Shown here: piece by piece, positions 23,730 to 32,676 of the stretch
How positions within the stretch are numbered: the stretch's first letter is position 1
Layout: the number at the start of each line of letters is the position of its first letter
Assembly: GCF_049889055.1 (NCBI RefSeq)
Contig: NZ_JBLTWO010000015.1
Location: forward strand, 1 to 64,000
Direction: 5' to 3'
DNA: 64,000 nt
DNA from: Rhizorhabdus sp049889055
Lineage (GTDB): Bacteria; Pseudomonadota; Alphaproteobacteria; Sphingomonadales; Sphingomonadaceae
Position numbers and translations under genes: made by a program
Notes under the pieces: generated by a model
Seen by the model: only the letters and a program-made list of their open reading frames with translations
Databases searched by the model: none
Told to the model about the DNA's origin: nothing

Positions 23730-24359
23730 TCAGTTACTGAGGACGACGACGCGCGTGGGTACGCGACCGGCATTGCCAAGCGAAACCCGGTACTGCCCCG
23801 CTCTCGGCGGGGACCAGCGGCAGAGGGGGTAGTGGCTGTCGCCCCGTTGGTCGCACACCGCACGTCCACGCCCGTCGACCACACGCAGGCGCAGCCCGGC
23901 ATCGCCATCGCCGATCGCCGATACCAGTGCCGTCTCCGCGCCCCGTGCCTCGACCGTCCAGGCGATGATGCCTCCGGGTGCAAGCACCTCACGAAACTCG
24001 AGCGGGCCGCTTCCCCAGCTTCCACCGATGATCCCCTTGGGGCGTGCGCTGCGCAGGCGATCGACCTCCTCTGCGATTCGTCTGTCGCGGGGCGCCAGCA
24101 GGCGCGCTTCTTCGGCCAGCGCCAAGGCCTCGTCGGATGTATCGGGCAAGCCCTCCCTCGCCTCCAGCCTGCCGTTTTTCAAGGTCGCGCCACGCAGCCC
24201 GCTACCGGCGACCAGCCGTGCAGCGGAGAGCATCAGATCGGCATCGCTGGCCCGTCGGGCCGCTTCGGCGAGGCGGAAGCCCAATATGGCGTCCTCGATC
24301 GGCGAAGGCGCGGTAGCCCCCACCGCGAGCAGACAGACAAGAGCGGTCAGTGGCTTCAT
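23730..24359 (-). CDS. Secreted protein of unknown function
   Basis: A 209-residue protein. A signal peptide (MKPLTALVCLLAVGATA) precedes an Ala/Arg-rich helical part (20-105) and a C-terminal beta-sandwich-like part (about 115-209). The latter has ...EFREVLAPGG, LVSAIGDGDAGLRLRVVDG and AGQYRVSLGN, as in pre-peptidase C-terminal-like or other secreted beta domains. Two cysteines (VCDQRG and PLCRWS) could form a disulfide. I do not recognise the family. It converges with the GGDEF gene (6 bases) and is divergent from the response regulator. Confidence 0.65.
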   Translation of the reverse strand: MKPLTALVCLLAVGATAPSPIEDAILGFRLAEAARRASDADLMLSAARLVAGSGLRGATLKNGRLEAREGLPDTSDEALALAEEARLLAPRDRRIAEEVDRLRSARPKGIIGGSWGSGPLEFREVLAPGGIIAWTVEARGAETALVSAIGDGDAGLRLRVVDGRGRAVCDQRGDSHYPLCRWSPPRAGQYRVSLGNAGRVPTRVVVLSN

Positions 24360-24471
24360 GATGCCGGTCTAGCCCTCCCCCCAGCGACGTACCAGCATCA
24401 GACACCTGAATTTATCTGACGCTGCGGCTTCGAACGCTTTTCTTTCGCTGTGCACTGGGCATGATGGGTCG

Positions 24472-25263
24472 ATGGAGCAGGGAGACGAGAAGGGGATCGA
24501 ACAGACGTTTCGGCGTCTGTTCCTGGGGCGCTCCGCGCTCATTCTCGAGGATGAGGAGGAAGTGGCAGACCTGCTTGCAAGCGCATTGCGGCGCGCAGGT
24601 TTCGAACAGGTCGAAGTGACGGGCGATGGTCTCGATGCGGTCAGGCTCGCGGACGAACGGAGCTTCGACGTGCTGATCCTCGACCGCCAGACGCCGGGCA
24701 TCGACGGGCTCGGCGCGCTGGGCCGCATCCGCGACGCATCGGGCCAGTCGATGCGGGCCCCGGCACTGTTCCTTACGGCGCTCGGATCGGAACGACATCG
24801 GGTGGAAGGGCTGGCGGGCGGCGGGGACGATTATGCCGTCAAACCGCTGTCCGAGATCGAGCTTCTGGCACGGCTCGCCGCTCTGCTCCGTCGCCGCGCC
24901 TGGGACTCCGGCGCCGGGGAAGATGGAACGCTTCTGTGCGGTCCGCTCAGGATCGACCCCGGCAGCATGACGGCCTCGCTCTGCGGTACGCAGCTCGACC
25001 TGACTGCACGGGAGTTTGCGATCCTCAGCCTCCTCGCCCGCAATGCCGGATTGCCGGTGACGCGCTCGATGCTGTGGTCGACCTGCTGGTCCACCTATAA
25101 TTTCGTGCCCGCCAATTTTGCCAACACGATCGACGTTCATGTGTCGCGGCTGCGCCGCAAGCTGGAGGCGGCGGCCAGCTGCATTCCGCCGCATCTCAGC
25201 CCGCTGATCGTGGCGGTGCGAAGTCAGGGGTTGATGCTGCGCCGGCTGGACGACGCCGTTTGA
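24472..25263 (+). CDS. OmpR-family response regulator
   Basis: A 263-residue protein. The receiver domain (about 20-140) has the acid pocket LEDEEE, phospho-acceptor Asp71 in LILDRQTPG, the Thr of FLTALG and the Lys of YAVKPL. The C-terminal winged helix (about 155-255) includes LDLTAREFAILSLLARN and the recognition helix region TIDVHVSRLRRKLE. It has an unusually long N-terminal extension of about 20 residues. The kinase start TTG overlaps its stop (TTGA), so the two form a translationally coupled pair. Target genes may be within the accessory block; an imperfect TCAGA...TCTGA pair lies upstream at about 24400-24419. Confidence 0.93.
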   Translation: MEQGDEKGIEQTFRRLFLGRSALILEDEEEVADLLASALRRAGFEQVEVTGDGLDAVRLADERSFDVLILDRQTPGIDGLGALGRIRDASGQSMRAPALFLTALGSERHRVEGLAGGGDDYAVKPLSEIELLARLAALLRRRAWDSGAGEDGTLLCGPLRIDPGSMTASLCGTQLDLTAREFAILSLLARNAGLPVTRSMLWSTCWSTYNFVPANFANTIDVHVSRLRRKLEAAASCIPPHLSPLIVAVRSQGLMLRRLDDAV

Positions 25264-26621
25264 AGACCCTGCTGCTCCCGGCCAAGACCGCGCTGCTGCT
25301 TGCCTTCTTCTCGGCGCTTGCCCTGACGCTCAGTGCCGCCGCCTTGTTCATGGTCGACCGCGACGCCCGGCGGATCGCGGCGGCCGAGTCCGCACGCTAT
25401 GACTATGAAGCGCTTGCCGAAAAGCTTCCGGGCGTGCTCGACGATCCCGCAGCCACCCCTCTGCTCGCAGGCGCCGTCCGCGAGATCGGCAGCTATGCGG
25501 CACGCACAGGGCAGCCTCGCATACTCCTCTATCGCGATGCGCAGGGCGGGGTCAGCGGCAGCGCCCCCGCCTGGCCGCGCCTGCGTCCATGGCGGGACGG
25601 CTATGCGATCGGCAAGACCGCGTCGGGGAGCGATATCGTCGCCCTCATCAGGCCGCTGCCGCGCGGCGGCACCCTTCTCTTCGCACGCCCCGTTCAGTCG
25701 GCCAGCGCGCTGCGCACCTCGCTCGGCCTATGGGGCGGCGGCATCGTATTGCTCCTTCTGGGCCTTTCGGTCGTCACCGCGCTGATGGTGGGCGGACAGA
25801 CCGCCGCGCGCATCCGCAGGCTCAACGATGTGTGCGACCAGGTCGCCGAGGGCGACATTGGCCGGCGGATCGCCGAAGCCGGACCAGCCGACGAGATCGG
25901 CATCCTCGCGCGGCACATGAACGGCATGCTCGCCGAACTGGAACGCCGCATCCACGGACTGCGGGCGGCGTCGGACCATATCGCGCATGACTTGCGAACG
26001 CCCCTTGCGCGGGTCCGCGCGCGCCTGTCGACGATGGAGAATGCTCCCGACGAAGCGGTAGCGCTCCAGGCCGCCCGGGCGGCAGAGGAGCTCGAGCGGC
26101 TGATGGCAGCGTTCAACGCCCTCCTCGAACTGCGCGAGATCGAGGCCGACGTCGGAATCCCGGCAAGCCCGTTCGATGTGGCCGAAGCTGTCGAGACGGC
26201 GGTCGAACTCTACGAAGCGGTGGCCGAGGACGAAAAGGGCGTGCGCATCGTCCGCGACATCCGCGCCTCATATTTCATCGGCGACCGGGAATTGTTGGTC
26301 CGCGCGTTGGCCAACCTCATCGACAATGCCCTCAAGGTCGCACCGCACGGCAGCGCCATCCGTGTCGCGGCGCAGAGCGGAGAACTGGATGGCGAGGCCG
26401 CGCTCACCCTGTCCGTGACCGACGAAGGGCCGGGCTTCGCAAATATGCCGGCCGAACCAGGTGAGCCGCGCTCGACGCTCGGCGGGCACGGCCTCGGCCT
26501 GGTGATCGTCCGCGCCATAGCCGAGCGGCATCGCGGCACATTGACGGTCAGCAAAGACGATCAGGGGGCATGCGTGACGCTGATCCTCCGGACGCCGCGC
26601 CTGTTGAGCACATCCGTCTGA
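25260..26621 (+). CDS. HAMP sensor histidine kinase
   Basis: A 453-residue inner-membrane kinase. Two membrane segments (about 10-32 and 156-178) flank a periplasmic sensor of about 120 residues. A HAMP domain follows (179-232), then a dimerisation/phosphoacceptor domain with His243 in SDHIAHDLRTPLARVRARL. The ATP-binding domain has the N box NLIDNALKVAPHG, G1 VTDEGPGF and G2 GGHGLGLVIVRAIAERH. The start is a TTG overlapping the regulator's stop. The sensed signal is not evident; the periplasmic domain has no recognisable fold. It is the last gene before ychF. Confidence 0.93.
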   Translation: MKTLLLPAKTALLLAFFSALALTLSAAALFMVDRDARRIAAAESARYDYEALAEKLPGVLDDPAATPLLAGAVREIGSYAARTGQPRILLYRDAQGGVSGSAPAWPRLRPWRDGYAIGKTASGSDIVALIRPLPRGGTLLFARPVQSASALRTSLGLWGGGIVLLLLGLSVVTALMVGGQTAARIRRLNDVCDQVAEGDIGRRIAEAGPADEIGILARHMNGMLAELERRIHGLRAASDHIAHDLRTPLARVRARLSTMENAPDEAVALQAARAAEELERLMAAFNALLELREIEADVGIPASPFDVAEAVETAVELYEAVAEDEKGVRIVRDIRASYFIGDRELLVRALANLIDNALKVAPHGSAIRVAAQSGELDGEAALTLSVTDEGPGFANMPAEPGEPRSTLGGHGLGLVIVRAIAERHRGTLTVSKDDQGACVTLILRTPRLLSTSV

Positions 26622-26721
26622 GCCAAGCCTTCTCATCCAAAGGTGCGGACTGCTTGCAGAGACTGGCCTTTGGCGGCCGCACCCGCTATCGCGCGCGCAA
26701 CCGAACAAGTCTGGAATCGAT

Positions 26722-27822
26722 ATGGGTTTTCGCTGTGGTATCGTTGGGCTGCCGAACGTCGGCAAGTCCACCCTCTTCAACGCACTGACCGAGACCGCGG
26801 CAGCGCAGGCGGCTAACTACCCTTTCTGCACGATCGAGCCCAATATCGGGCAGGTCGCCGTCCCCGATCCGCGCCTGTACGAGATCGCGAAGATCGGCGG
26901 TTCCGCCAAGATCATCGAAACCCAGCTGGCCTTCGTCGACATCGCCGGTCTCGTGCGCGGCGCGTCCAAGGGCGAAGGTCTGGGCAACCAGTTCCTCGCC
27001 AATATCCGCGAGGTCGATGCGATCGTGCACGTGTTGCGCTGCTTCGAGGATGGCGACGTCACCCATGTCGAAGGCAAGGTCGATCCGATCGCCGATGCCG
27101 AGACGGTCGAAACCGAGCTGATGCTCGCCGATCTCGAAAGCCTCGAGAAGCGCGTTCCCAACCTCGCCAAGAAAGCTGCGCAGGGCGACAAGGAATCGAA
27201 AGCGGCCGCCGCCGTTCTCGGCCAGGCGCTCGACCTGCTCCGCGAAGGCAAGCCCGCTCGCCTGACCCAGCCGAAGGACGACGATGAGGCCCGCCTGTTC
27301 GCGCAGGCCCAGTTGCTCACCGCGAAGCCGGTGCTCTATGTCTGTAACGTCGACGAAGGCGCAGCGGCCGACGGTAACGAACTGTCGGCGCGGGTCGCCG
27401 CGAAGGCCAAGGCCGAAGGCGCCAAGTCCGTGATCGTCTCGGCCGCGATCGAGGCCGAAATCGTGACGCTCGATCCCGCCGACCGGGCCGATTTCCTGTC
27501 GGACCTCGGCCTTGACGAGACCGGTCTCGCCCGGGTCATCCGCGCCGGCTACGAACTGCTCGACCTGATCACCTTCTTCACGGTCGGTCCCAAGGAGGCC
27601 CGCGCCTGGACGATCGAAAAGGGATCCAAGGCACCGCAAGCGGCCGGTGCGATCCACAGCGATTTCGAGCGCGGCTTCATTCGCGCCGAGACGATGGCCT
27701 ATGCCGACTATGTCGCTCTGGGCGGCGAAGCGGCGGCGCGCGAAGCGGGCAAGCTGCGGTCCGAAGGCAAGGACTATGTCGTGCAGGACGGCGACATCAT
27801 GCTGTTCCGCTTCAACGTCTGA
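26722..27822 (+). CDS. ychF: YchF/Ola1-family redox-regulated ATPase
   Basis: A 366-residue Obg-related P-loop protein associated with ribosomes. The P-loop is GLPNVGKSTLFNALT, switch regions are FVDIAGLVRGASKGEGLGN and the G4 equivalent is YVCNVDEG rather than NKxD, which explains its ATP preference. A coiled-coil insert covers about 130-200 and a C-terminal TGS domain about 280-366 (LITFFTVGPKEARAWT). It usually follows pth directly in alphaproteobacteria, so its distance from pth here marks the right edge of the accessory block. Confidence 0.97.
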   Translation: MGFRCGIVGLPNVGKSTLFNALTETAAAQAANYPFCTIEPNIGQVAVPDPRLYEIAKIGGSAKIIETQLAFVDIAGLVRGASKGEGLGNQFLANIREVDAIVHVLRCFEDGDVTHVEGKVDPIADAETVETELMLADLESLEKRVPNLAKKAAQGDKESKAAAAVLGQALDLLREGKPARLTQPKDDDEARLFAQAQLLTAKPVLYVCNVDEGAAADGNELSARVAAKAKAEGAKSVIVSAAIEAEIVTLDPADRADFLSDLGLDETGLARVIRAGYELLDLITFFTVGPKEARAWTIEKGSKAPQAAGAIHSDFERGFIRAETMAYADYVALGGEAAAREAGKLRSEGKDYVVQDGDIMLFRFNV

Positions 27823-27890
27823 ACCGGCCGACAGCCAACGATATCAACAGGGCGGCGCGCCACGCAGCGGCCGATCTTCGGGGACAGGGC

Positions 27891-28343
27891 ATGCGATATT
27901 TCGAGGATTTCGAGATCGGGCGGGTCGACCGCTTCGGCGCCTATCCGGTGCAGCGCGAAGAGGTGATCGACTTCGCATCGAAGTTCGATCCGCAGCCCTT
28001 CCATCTCGACGACGAGGCCGCCGCCGCCTCCCCGATCTTCGGCCGACTGGCCGCAAGCGGATGGCATACCTGCTCGATGGTGATGCGCATGCTCACCGAC
28101 GAGTGGATGGAAGACGGTCATTTCTCGCTGGGCGGCACCGGCGTGGACGAGCTGCGCTGGACCCGTCCGGTCTATCCGGGCGACATACTTACGGTCGAGA
28201 GCGAGGTTCTGTCGAAGTCCGTGCCGCGGTCGCGGCCATCGATGGGCTTCATCAACTTTCGCCTGACCATCTTCAATCAGGACGGCGACGTCGTGATGAC
28301 CATGAAAGTCACCAACATCCAGCCCCTGCGCCAGGCAGCCTGA
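27891..28343 (+). CDS. MaoC-family dehydratase
   Basis: A 150-residue hotdog protein. The hydratase-2 motif appears as FASKFDPQPFHLDDEAA with the catalytic Asp and His, followed by GRLAASGWHTCSM. Members hydrate enoyl-CoA or related acids. GGGGACAGGG precedes the ATG. Its place after ychF is the conserved alphaproteobacterial order. It converges on mtnP, with six bases between stops. Confidence 0.9.
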   Translation: MRYFEDFEIGRVDRFGAYPVQREEVIDFASKFDPQPFHLDDEAAAASPIFGRLAASGWHTCSMVMRMLTDEWMEDGHFSLGGTGVDELRWTRPVYPGDILTVESEVLSKSVPRSRPSMGFINFRLTIFNQDGDVVMTMKVTNIQPLRQAA

Positions 28344-28349
28344 AGGAAA

Positions 28350-29216
28350 TCAGCCGAACAGGCGAGGCGCCAGCGCTGCCAGCCTGGCTCTCGTTTTCGT
28401 CGGCCACTTCTCCCGTGCGGTGATGAGCGCTCCGTCGAGGGCATGGTCGCAGCCTTGCGTGCAACCGTGTCCGCCACCCGCTCGTGCTGCAACCGCCTCG
28501 ACGAGTGACTGCGCCCGAGCGACATTGGCGTTCATCGTCGACAGGACGCTCGCCACGTCGACCTCGCTGTCCGACCAGGCGTCGAAATCGGTGACCATCG
28601 CCACGCTCGCGTAGCAAAGCTCCGCCTCACGCGCGAGGCGCGCCTCGGGCAGGCCGGTCATACCGACGACATCGCAGCCCCACTGACGGTGCAGCAACGA
28701 TTCCGCGCGCGTCGAGAATTGCGGGCCTTCGATCACGAGCATCGTCCCTCCGATCCGATAGGGGCCGCTCTGCGCAGCCAGCACGTCCGAGACGACGCTG
28801 CCCAGACGCCCGCAGGTCGGCCGCGCGAAAGCAACATGGGCAACGATGCCGTCGCCGAAGAAGCTGCGCCCGCCACGCACCGTGCGGTCGACATATTGGT
28901 CGACGAGCACGAAGGTGCCCGGCGGTACCTCTTCGTGGAAGCCGCCGACCGCCGACACCGCCAGAATCTCCGAACATCCCGCCGCCTTCAACGCGGCAAT
29001 ATTGGCCCGATAATTGACCTCCCCGGGCGCGACACGGTGGCCGCGACCGTGGCGCGGCAGAAAAGCCACCTTGCGCCCAGCCAGTTCTCCCATCAGCAGC
29101 GCATCGGAAGGCGCCCCCCAAGGCGTCTCGACCTCGATCCACTCGCCGTCCGAAAGACCGGGCATGCGGTACAGTCCGCTGCCCCCGATCAGCCCCAGTC
29201 GCCCCTGATCGCGCAT
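28350..29216 (-). CDS. mtnP: S-methyl-5'-thioadenosine phosphorylase
   Basis: A 288-residue enzyme that splits methylthioadenosine to adenine and methylthioribose-1-phosphate in methionine salvage. The phosphate-binding start LGLIGGSGLY, RHGRGH, SAVGGFHEEVPPGTFVLVDQ and VIEGPQFSTRAES are present. The substrate-binding GMTGLPEARLAREAELCYA and TDFDAW (two Asp contacting adenine) favour MTAP over guanosine-type PNP. The start codon follows the bc1 operon terminator. No other salvage genes are adjacent. Confidence 0.93.
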   Translation of the reverse strand: MRDQGRLGLIGGSGLYRMPGLSDGEWIEVETPWGAPSDALLMGELAGRKVAFLPRHGRGHRVAPGEVNYRANIAALKAAGCSEILAVSAVGGFHEEVPPGTFVLVDQYVDRTVRGGRSFFGDGIVAHVAFARPTCGRLGSVVSDVLAAQSGPYRIGGTMLVIEGPQFSTRAESLLHRQWGCDVVGMTGLPEARLAREAELCYASVAMVTDFDAWSDSEVDVASVLSTMNANVARAQSLVEAVAARAGGGHGCTQGCDHALDGALITAREKWPTKTRARLAALAPRLFG

Positions 29217-29230
29217 GCTGTTCTCCGCAA

Positions 29231-29265
29231 AAGAAAAGGGGCCGCCCGGTGATCCGGACGGCCCC
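29231..29265 (-). terminator. Intrinsic terminator of petABC operon
   Basis: A 12-bp stem (GGGGCCGCCCGG 29238-29249 with CCGGACGGCCCC 29254-29265, one wobble) with a 4-base loop, followed on the minus strand by TTTTCTT. It lies 22 bases after the cytochrome c1 stop. Confidence 0.85.
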
Positions 29266-29287
29266 CTGTCATCTCGTCAGGTCAGGC

Positions 29288-30151
29288 TCAGTGCTTGATG
29301 CCGGCCCAGACGTTCCGATAGGCCATAAAGGCGAGGATGGTGGCGATCAGCAGGAAGCCGACCACCGCCCAGCCGAGCGAATGGCGATTTTCCAGCTTGG
29401 GTTCTGCCGTCCAGATCAGGAACGCCGAAACGTCCTTTGCCATCTGGTCGATCGTCGCCGTCGTGCCGTCCGCATAGGTCACCTGGCCGTCAGCCGCGAG
29501 TGGCGGCGGCATGGCGATGTTCAGATTGGCGAAATAGGGGTTGAAATGCAGACCCACGGGGGTCGCTGCTTCGGGGAACTCCTTGAGCAGCTCGACGCCC
29601 TTCTCGTTCTTGAAACCCGCCTGATCGGCGTAGCCGGTCAGCAGCGAGTAGACATAAGCGCCGCCGTCATGGCGTGCCTTGGCCATCAGCGAAAGATCCG
29701 GCGGCAGCGCATTGTTGTTTGCGGCGCGAGCAGCGACTTCGTTCGCGTATGGCGACGGGAACTTGTCGGCCGGAGTGGCCTTGCGAGTTGCCGGTTCACC
29801 GGTCTCCGGGTTGATCGAGGGAACCTCGGTCGCCCAGTTCTTGGCGATGGCCTTAACTTCCGCAGGCGTGAAGCCGATCTGCTCGAGATCGCGGAAGGCG
29901 ACCTGATTCATCGAGTGACAGGCCGAGCAGACTTCCTTGTAGACCTGGAAGCCGCGCTGCAGCTGCTGGCGGTCGAACTTGCCGAGCGGGCCGTCCGAAG
30001 CAAAGGAGACATGCTTCGGATGGAGGTGGAACTCATGCTCCACCGTCTTGGCCGGCGGCTCGCTGATGAAGGCGATCGCGCCCATCACCAGCGAGAAGAG
30101 CAGGACGAAGACGAAGCCAGCGCCTGCGAAGAATGCAATGGGACGAACCAT
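29288..30151 (-). CDS. petC: Cytochrome c1 of the bc1 complex
   Basis: A 287-residue haem protein of ubiquinol-cytochrome c reductase. An N-terminal hydrophobic segment (about 5-30) leads into the periplasmic domain with the haem site Cys75-x2-Cys78-His79 (CSACH). The axial Met lies in NIAMPPPL, and a C-terminal membrane anchor (about 262-280) follows. It receives electrons from the Rieske centre and passes them to cytochrome c. It is the last gene of the petA-petB-petC operon, 15 bases after cytochrome b. Confidence 0.96.
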   Translation of the reverse strand: MVRPIAFFAGAGFVFVLLFSLVMGAIAFISEPPAKTVEHEFHLHPKHVSFASDGPLGKFDRQQLQRGFQVYKEVCSACHSMNQVAFRDLEQIGFTPAEVKAIAKNWATEVPSINPETGEPATRKATPADKFPSPYANEVAARAANNNALPPDLSLMAKARHDGGAYVYSLLTGYADQAGFKNEKGVELLKEFPEAATPVGLHFNPYFANLNIAMPPPLAADGQVTYADGTTATIDQMAKDVSAFLIWTAEPKLENRHSLGWAVVGFLLIATILAFMAYRNVWAGIKH

Positions 30152-30166
30152 GGTTTCTATATCCCC

Positions 30167-31450
30167 TTAGGCCTGGGTGCTCGTCGCGAGGGTAGCCCCG
30201 CTCTTGCCCTCGAGAACCGCCTCCGTGATCGAGTTCGGCAGCGGGAGCGGACGCTCCATCTTCGAAACGATCGGCAGGATGATCAGGAAGTGCGCGAAGT
30301 AATAAGCCGACGCGAGCTGGCTGATCATGACGTAAGGCTCTTCAGCCGGCGAACCGCCACAATAGCCGAGGACGAGAACGTCGATCACCAGCAGCCAGAA
30401 GAACTTCTTGAACGCCGGGCGGTAATTGCCCGAACGGACCGGCGACTTATCGAGCCACGGCAGGAAGAACAGCAGGAGGATCGCGCCGAACATGGCGACG
30501 ACGCCCCACAGCTTGGCCGGCAGGATGAAATCGACGGTGAAGGCGCGAAGGATCGCGTAGAACGGCCAGAAATACCATTCCGGAACGATGTGCGCGGGCG
30601 TCGAGAGCGGGTTGGCAGGGATATAGTTGTCCGGGTGACCGAGGAAGTTCGGCGCGAAGAACAGCACCGAGCAGTAGACGATCAGGAACACGCCCAGGCC
30701 GAAACCGTCCTTTGCCGTGTAATAGGGATGGAACGGAACCGTATCCTGCGGACCCTTCACGTCGATGCCGGTCGGGTTGTTCGAACCCGGAATGTGCAGC
30801 GCCCAGATGTGCAGGATGATGACACCCGCAATCACGAACGGCAGCAGATAGTGCAGCGAGAAGAAGCGGTTCAGCGCGGCGTTGTCAGGCGCAAAGCCAC
30901 CGAGCAGCCAGGTCTGGATCGGCGTGCCGACGACCGGGATGGCCGAGAACAGACCGGTGATCACCTTCGCGCCCCAGAAGCTCATCTGGCCCCAGGGAAG
31001 GACATAGCCCATGAAGGCGGTCGCCATCATCAGCAGGAAGATCACCAGGCCGAGCAGCCACACCATTTCGCGCGGAGCCTTGTACGACCCGTAGAAGAGA
31101 CCGCGGAATATGTGGAGGTAGACGACGATGAAGAAGAAGCTCGCGCCGTTAGCGTGCGCATAGCGCAGCATCCAGCCCGAGTTCACATCGCGCATGATAT
31201 GTTCGACCGAGTCGAACGCGACGAGACCGTTGGCCGCATAGTGCATCGCAAGAACGATGCCCGTGACCAGCTGAATCGTCAGCGCAACGCCCGCGAGGAC
31301 GCCGAAATTCCAGAAGTAGTTCAGGTTCCGGGGAACCGGATATCCACCGCCGACGGCGTTATAGACGAAGCGCGGGAGCGGAAGGCGGCTGTCCAGCCAC
31401 TTCATCACCGGATTCTTCGGCTCGTACTGATTTGCCCAGGGAAAGCTCAT
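30167..31450 (-). CDS. petB: Cytochrome b of the bc1 complex
   Basis: A 427-residue eight-helix membrane protein of full alphaproteobacterial length, with no split into b6 and subunit IV. Haem-ligating histidines lie in helices B and D (for example AMHYAANG and LRYAHANGASFFFIVVYLHIF, the latter giving HANG and YLH). The Qo-site motif is PEWYFWPFYAI. It oxidises ubiquinol and reduces quinone on opposite membrane faces. It sits 11 bases after the Rieske gene. Confidence 0.97.
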   Translation of the reverse strand: MSFPWANQYEPKNPVMKWLDSRLPLPRFVYNAVGGGYPVPRNLNYFWNFGVLAGVALTIQLVTGIVLAMHYAANGLVAFDSVEHIMRDVNSGWMLRYAHANGASFFFIVVYLHIFRGLFYGSYKAPREMVWLLGLVIFLLMMATAFMGYVLPWGQMSFWGAKVITGLFSAIPVVGTPIQTWLLGGFAPDNAALNRFFSLHYLLPFVIAGVIILHIWALHIPGSNNPTGIDVKGPQDTVPFHPYYTAKDGFGLGVFLIVYCSVLFFAPNFLGHPDNYIPANPLSTPAHIVPEWYFWPFYAILRAFTVDFILPAKLWGVVAMFGAILLLFFLPWLDKSPVRSGNYRPAFKKFFWLLVIDVLVLGYCGGSPAEEPYVMISQLASAYYFAHFLIILPIVSKMERPLPLPNSITEAVLEGKSGATLATSTQA

Positions 31451-31461
31451 ATCTCTCTACC

Positions 31462-32028
31462 TCAGCCGACTTGGACGACGGTGTCGGATTTGAACGCATA
31501 TTTCGGCACTTCGAGATTCTTCGGTGCCGGGCCTTTGCGAATGCGTGCCGCAGTGTCGTAGTGCGACCCGTGGCAGGGGCAGAAATAGCCGCCGAACTCG
31601 CCCTTGACCTCGCCCTCACCCGCGCCGAGCGGAACGCAGCCGAGATGGGTGCAGACACCCATCGTGATCAGCCACTGCTTCTTGCCGCCGACGGTGCGCT
31701 GCTCGAGCGTCTGCGGATCGCGCAGCGAGCTCGGATCGACTTTGTCGGCCTGCGCGATTTCGGCGGCCGTCAGGTGCCGGACGAACAACGGCTGCTTGCG
31801 GAAGATGGTCTTGACCGCCTGACCTTCCTGGATTGCCGACAGATCGACTTCGATCGATGCCTGCGCCAACACGTCGGCGGACGGATTCATCTGATTGATG
31901 AGGGGGATCAGTACGGTCGCGGCACCCACGCCCGCAAAACTGACCGCTGCCACGTTGATGAAGTCGCGGCGACGGACGCCGTCACCTGCCTCTTCGCCGG
32001 GCGTTTCCATAGTTTCGAGCGTCGCCAT
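31462..32028 (-). CDS. petA: Rieske iron-sulfur subunit of the bc1 complex
   Basis: A 188-residue protein. A Tat-type N-terminus (RRRDFINVAAVSFAGVGA) doubles as the membrane anchor. The [2Fe-2S] ligands are in CTHLGC and CPCHGSHY, each with one Cys and one His. The ATG at 32028 is chosen because AAGGG lies upstream and the conserved N-terminus begins there; the open frame runs on to 32208 without family similarity. It heads the petABC operon and is divergent from trmL, with about 200 bases of promoter region. Confidence 0.95.
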   Translation of the reverse strand: MATLETMETPGEEAGDGVRRRDFINVAAVSFAGVGAATVLIPLINQMNPSADVLAQASIEVDLSAIQEGQAVKTIFRKQPLFVRHLTAAEIAQADKVDPSSLRDPQTLEQRTVGGKKQWLITMGVCTHLGCVPLGAGEGEVKGEFGGYFCPCHGSHYDTAARIRKGPAPKNLEVPKYAFKSDTVVQVG

Positions 32029-32226
32029 TCCGGAACCCTTGCGCTGCCACGATATCAGACACATGCGTCCCAGGGTTCGAGCCGACAGCTCCATGCCCCC
32101 TGCGCATGCGCAACCGCCCGCGAAAATTCCCGGCGGCTGCGCGCTGATAGCGCTGCTTCGGCGGCTTTGCCAATCCCATTTTCCGTTTATTGGCGCATCG
32201 GCACGCATTCGTTACTCTGCAAAGTC

Positions 32227-32676
32227 ATGCGGATAGCTCTTTACCAACCCGATATCGCAGGAAATGTCGGTACGATTCTGCGACTAGCGGCCTGTCTCGG
32301 GGTCCCGGTCGATATCATCGAGCCTTGTGGATTCGCCTTTTCCGACAGGAGCTTGCGACGCTCGGGCATGGACTATGCCGACGGTGTCGAAATAGCGCGC
32401 CATGCCGACTGGACTGATTTTGAAGCACGACTTGCCGGCCGCCTCGTGCTGCTGTCGACCAAGGCTGCAGTTCCCCTTTGGGAAGCCGCCTTCTGCGCCG
32501 ATGATACGCTCCTGTTCGGCTCGGAAGGCGCGGGCGTGCCCGACAAGGTGCATGATCGCGCCGATCTGCGGGTCCGGATTCCGATGCGGCCGAATTTCCG
32601 ATCCTTGAATGTCGCCGTCTCGGCTGGCATCGCGCTTGCCGAAGCTTTGAGACAGACCGGAGGATGGCCCGAATGA
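32227..32676 (+). CDS. trmL: tRNA (cytidine/uridine-34-2'-O)-methyltransferase
   Basis: A 149-residue minimal SPOUT (SpoU) methyltransferase. It begins MRIALYQPDIAGNVGTILRLA (conserved Asn of NVG), with the middle motif LLFGSEGAGVP and the C-terminal knot IPMRPNFRSLNVAVSAGIALAEAL containing the SLNV signature. It methylates the wobble nucleotide of tRNA-Leu in known members. Its stop overlaps the hemF start (ATGA). Confidence 0.93.
   Translation: MRIALYQPDIAGNVGTILRLAACLGVPVDIIEPCGFAFSDRSLRRSGMDYADGVEIARHADWTDFEARLAGRLVLLSTKAAVPLWEAAFCADDTLLFGSEGAGVPDKVHDRADLRVRIPMRPNFRSLNVAVSAGIALAEALRQTGGWPE

Noticed and set aside
29249..31561. 770-codon plus-strand open frame
   Set aside because: It lies antisense to petB and petC and is an Arg/Glu/Asp-rich shadow without domains.
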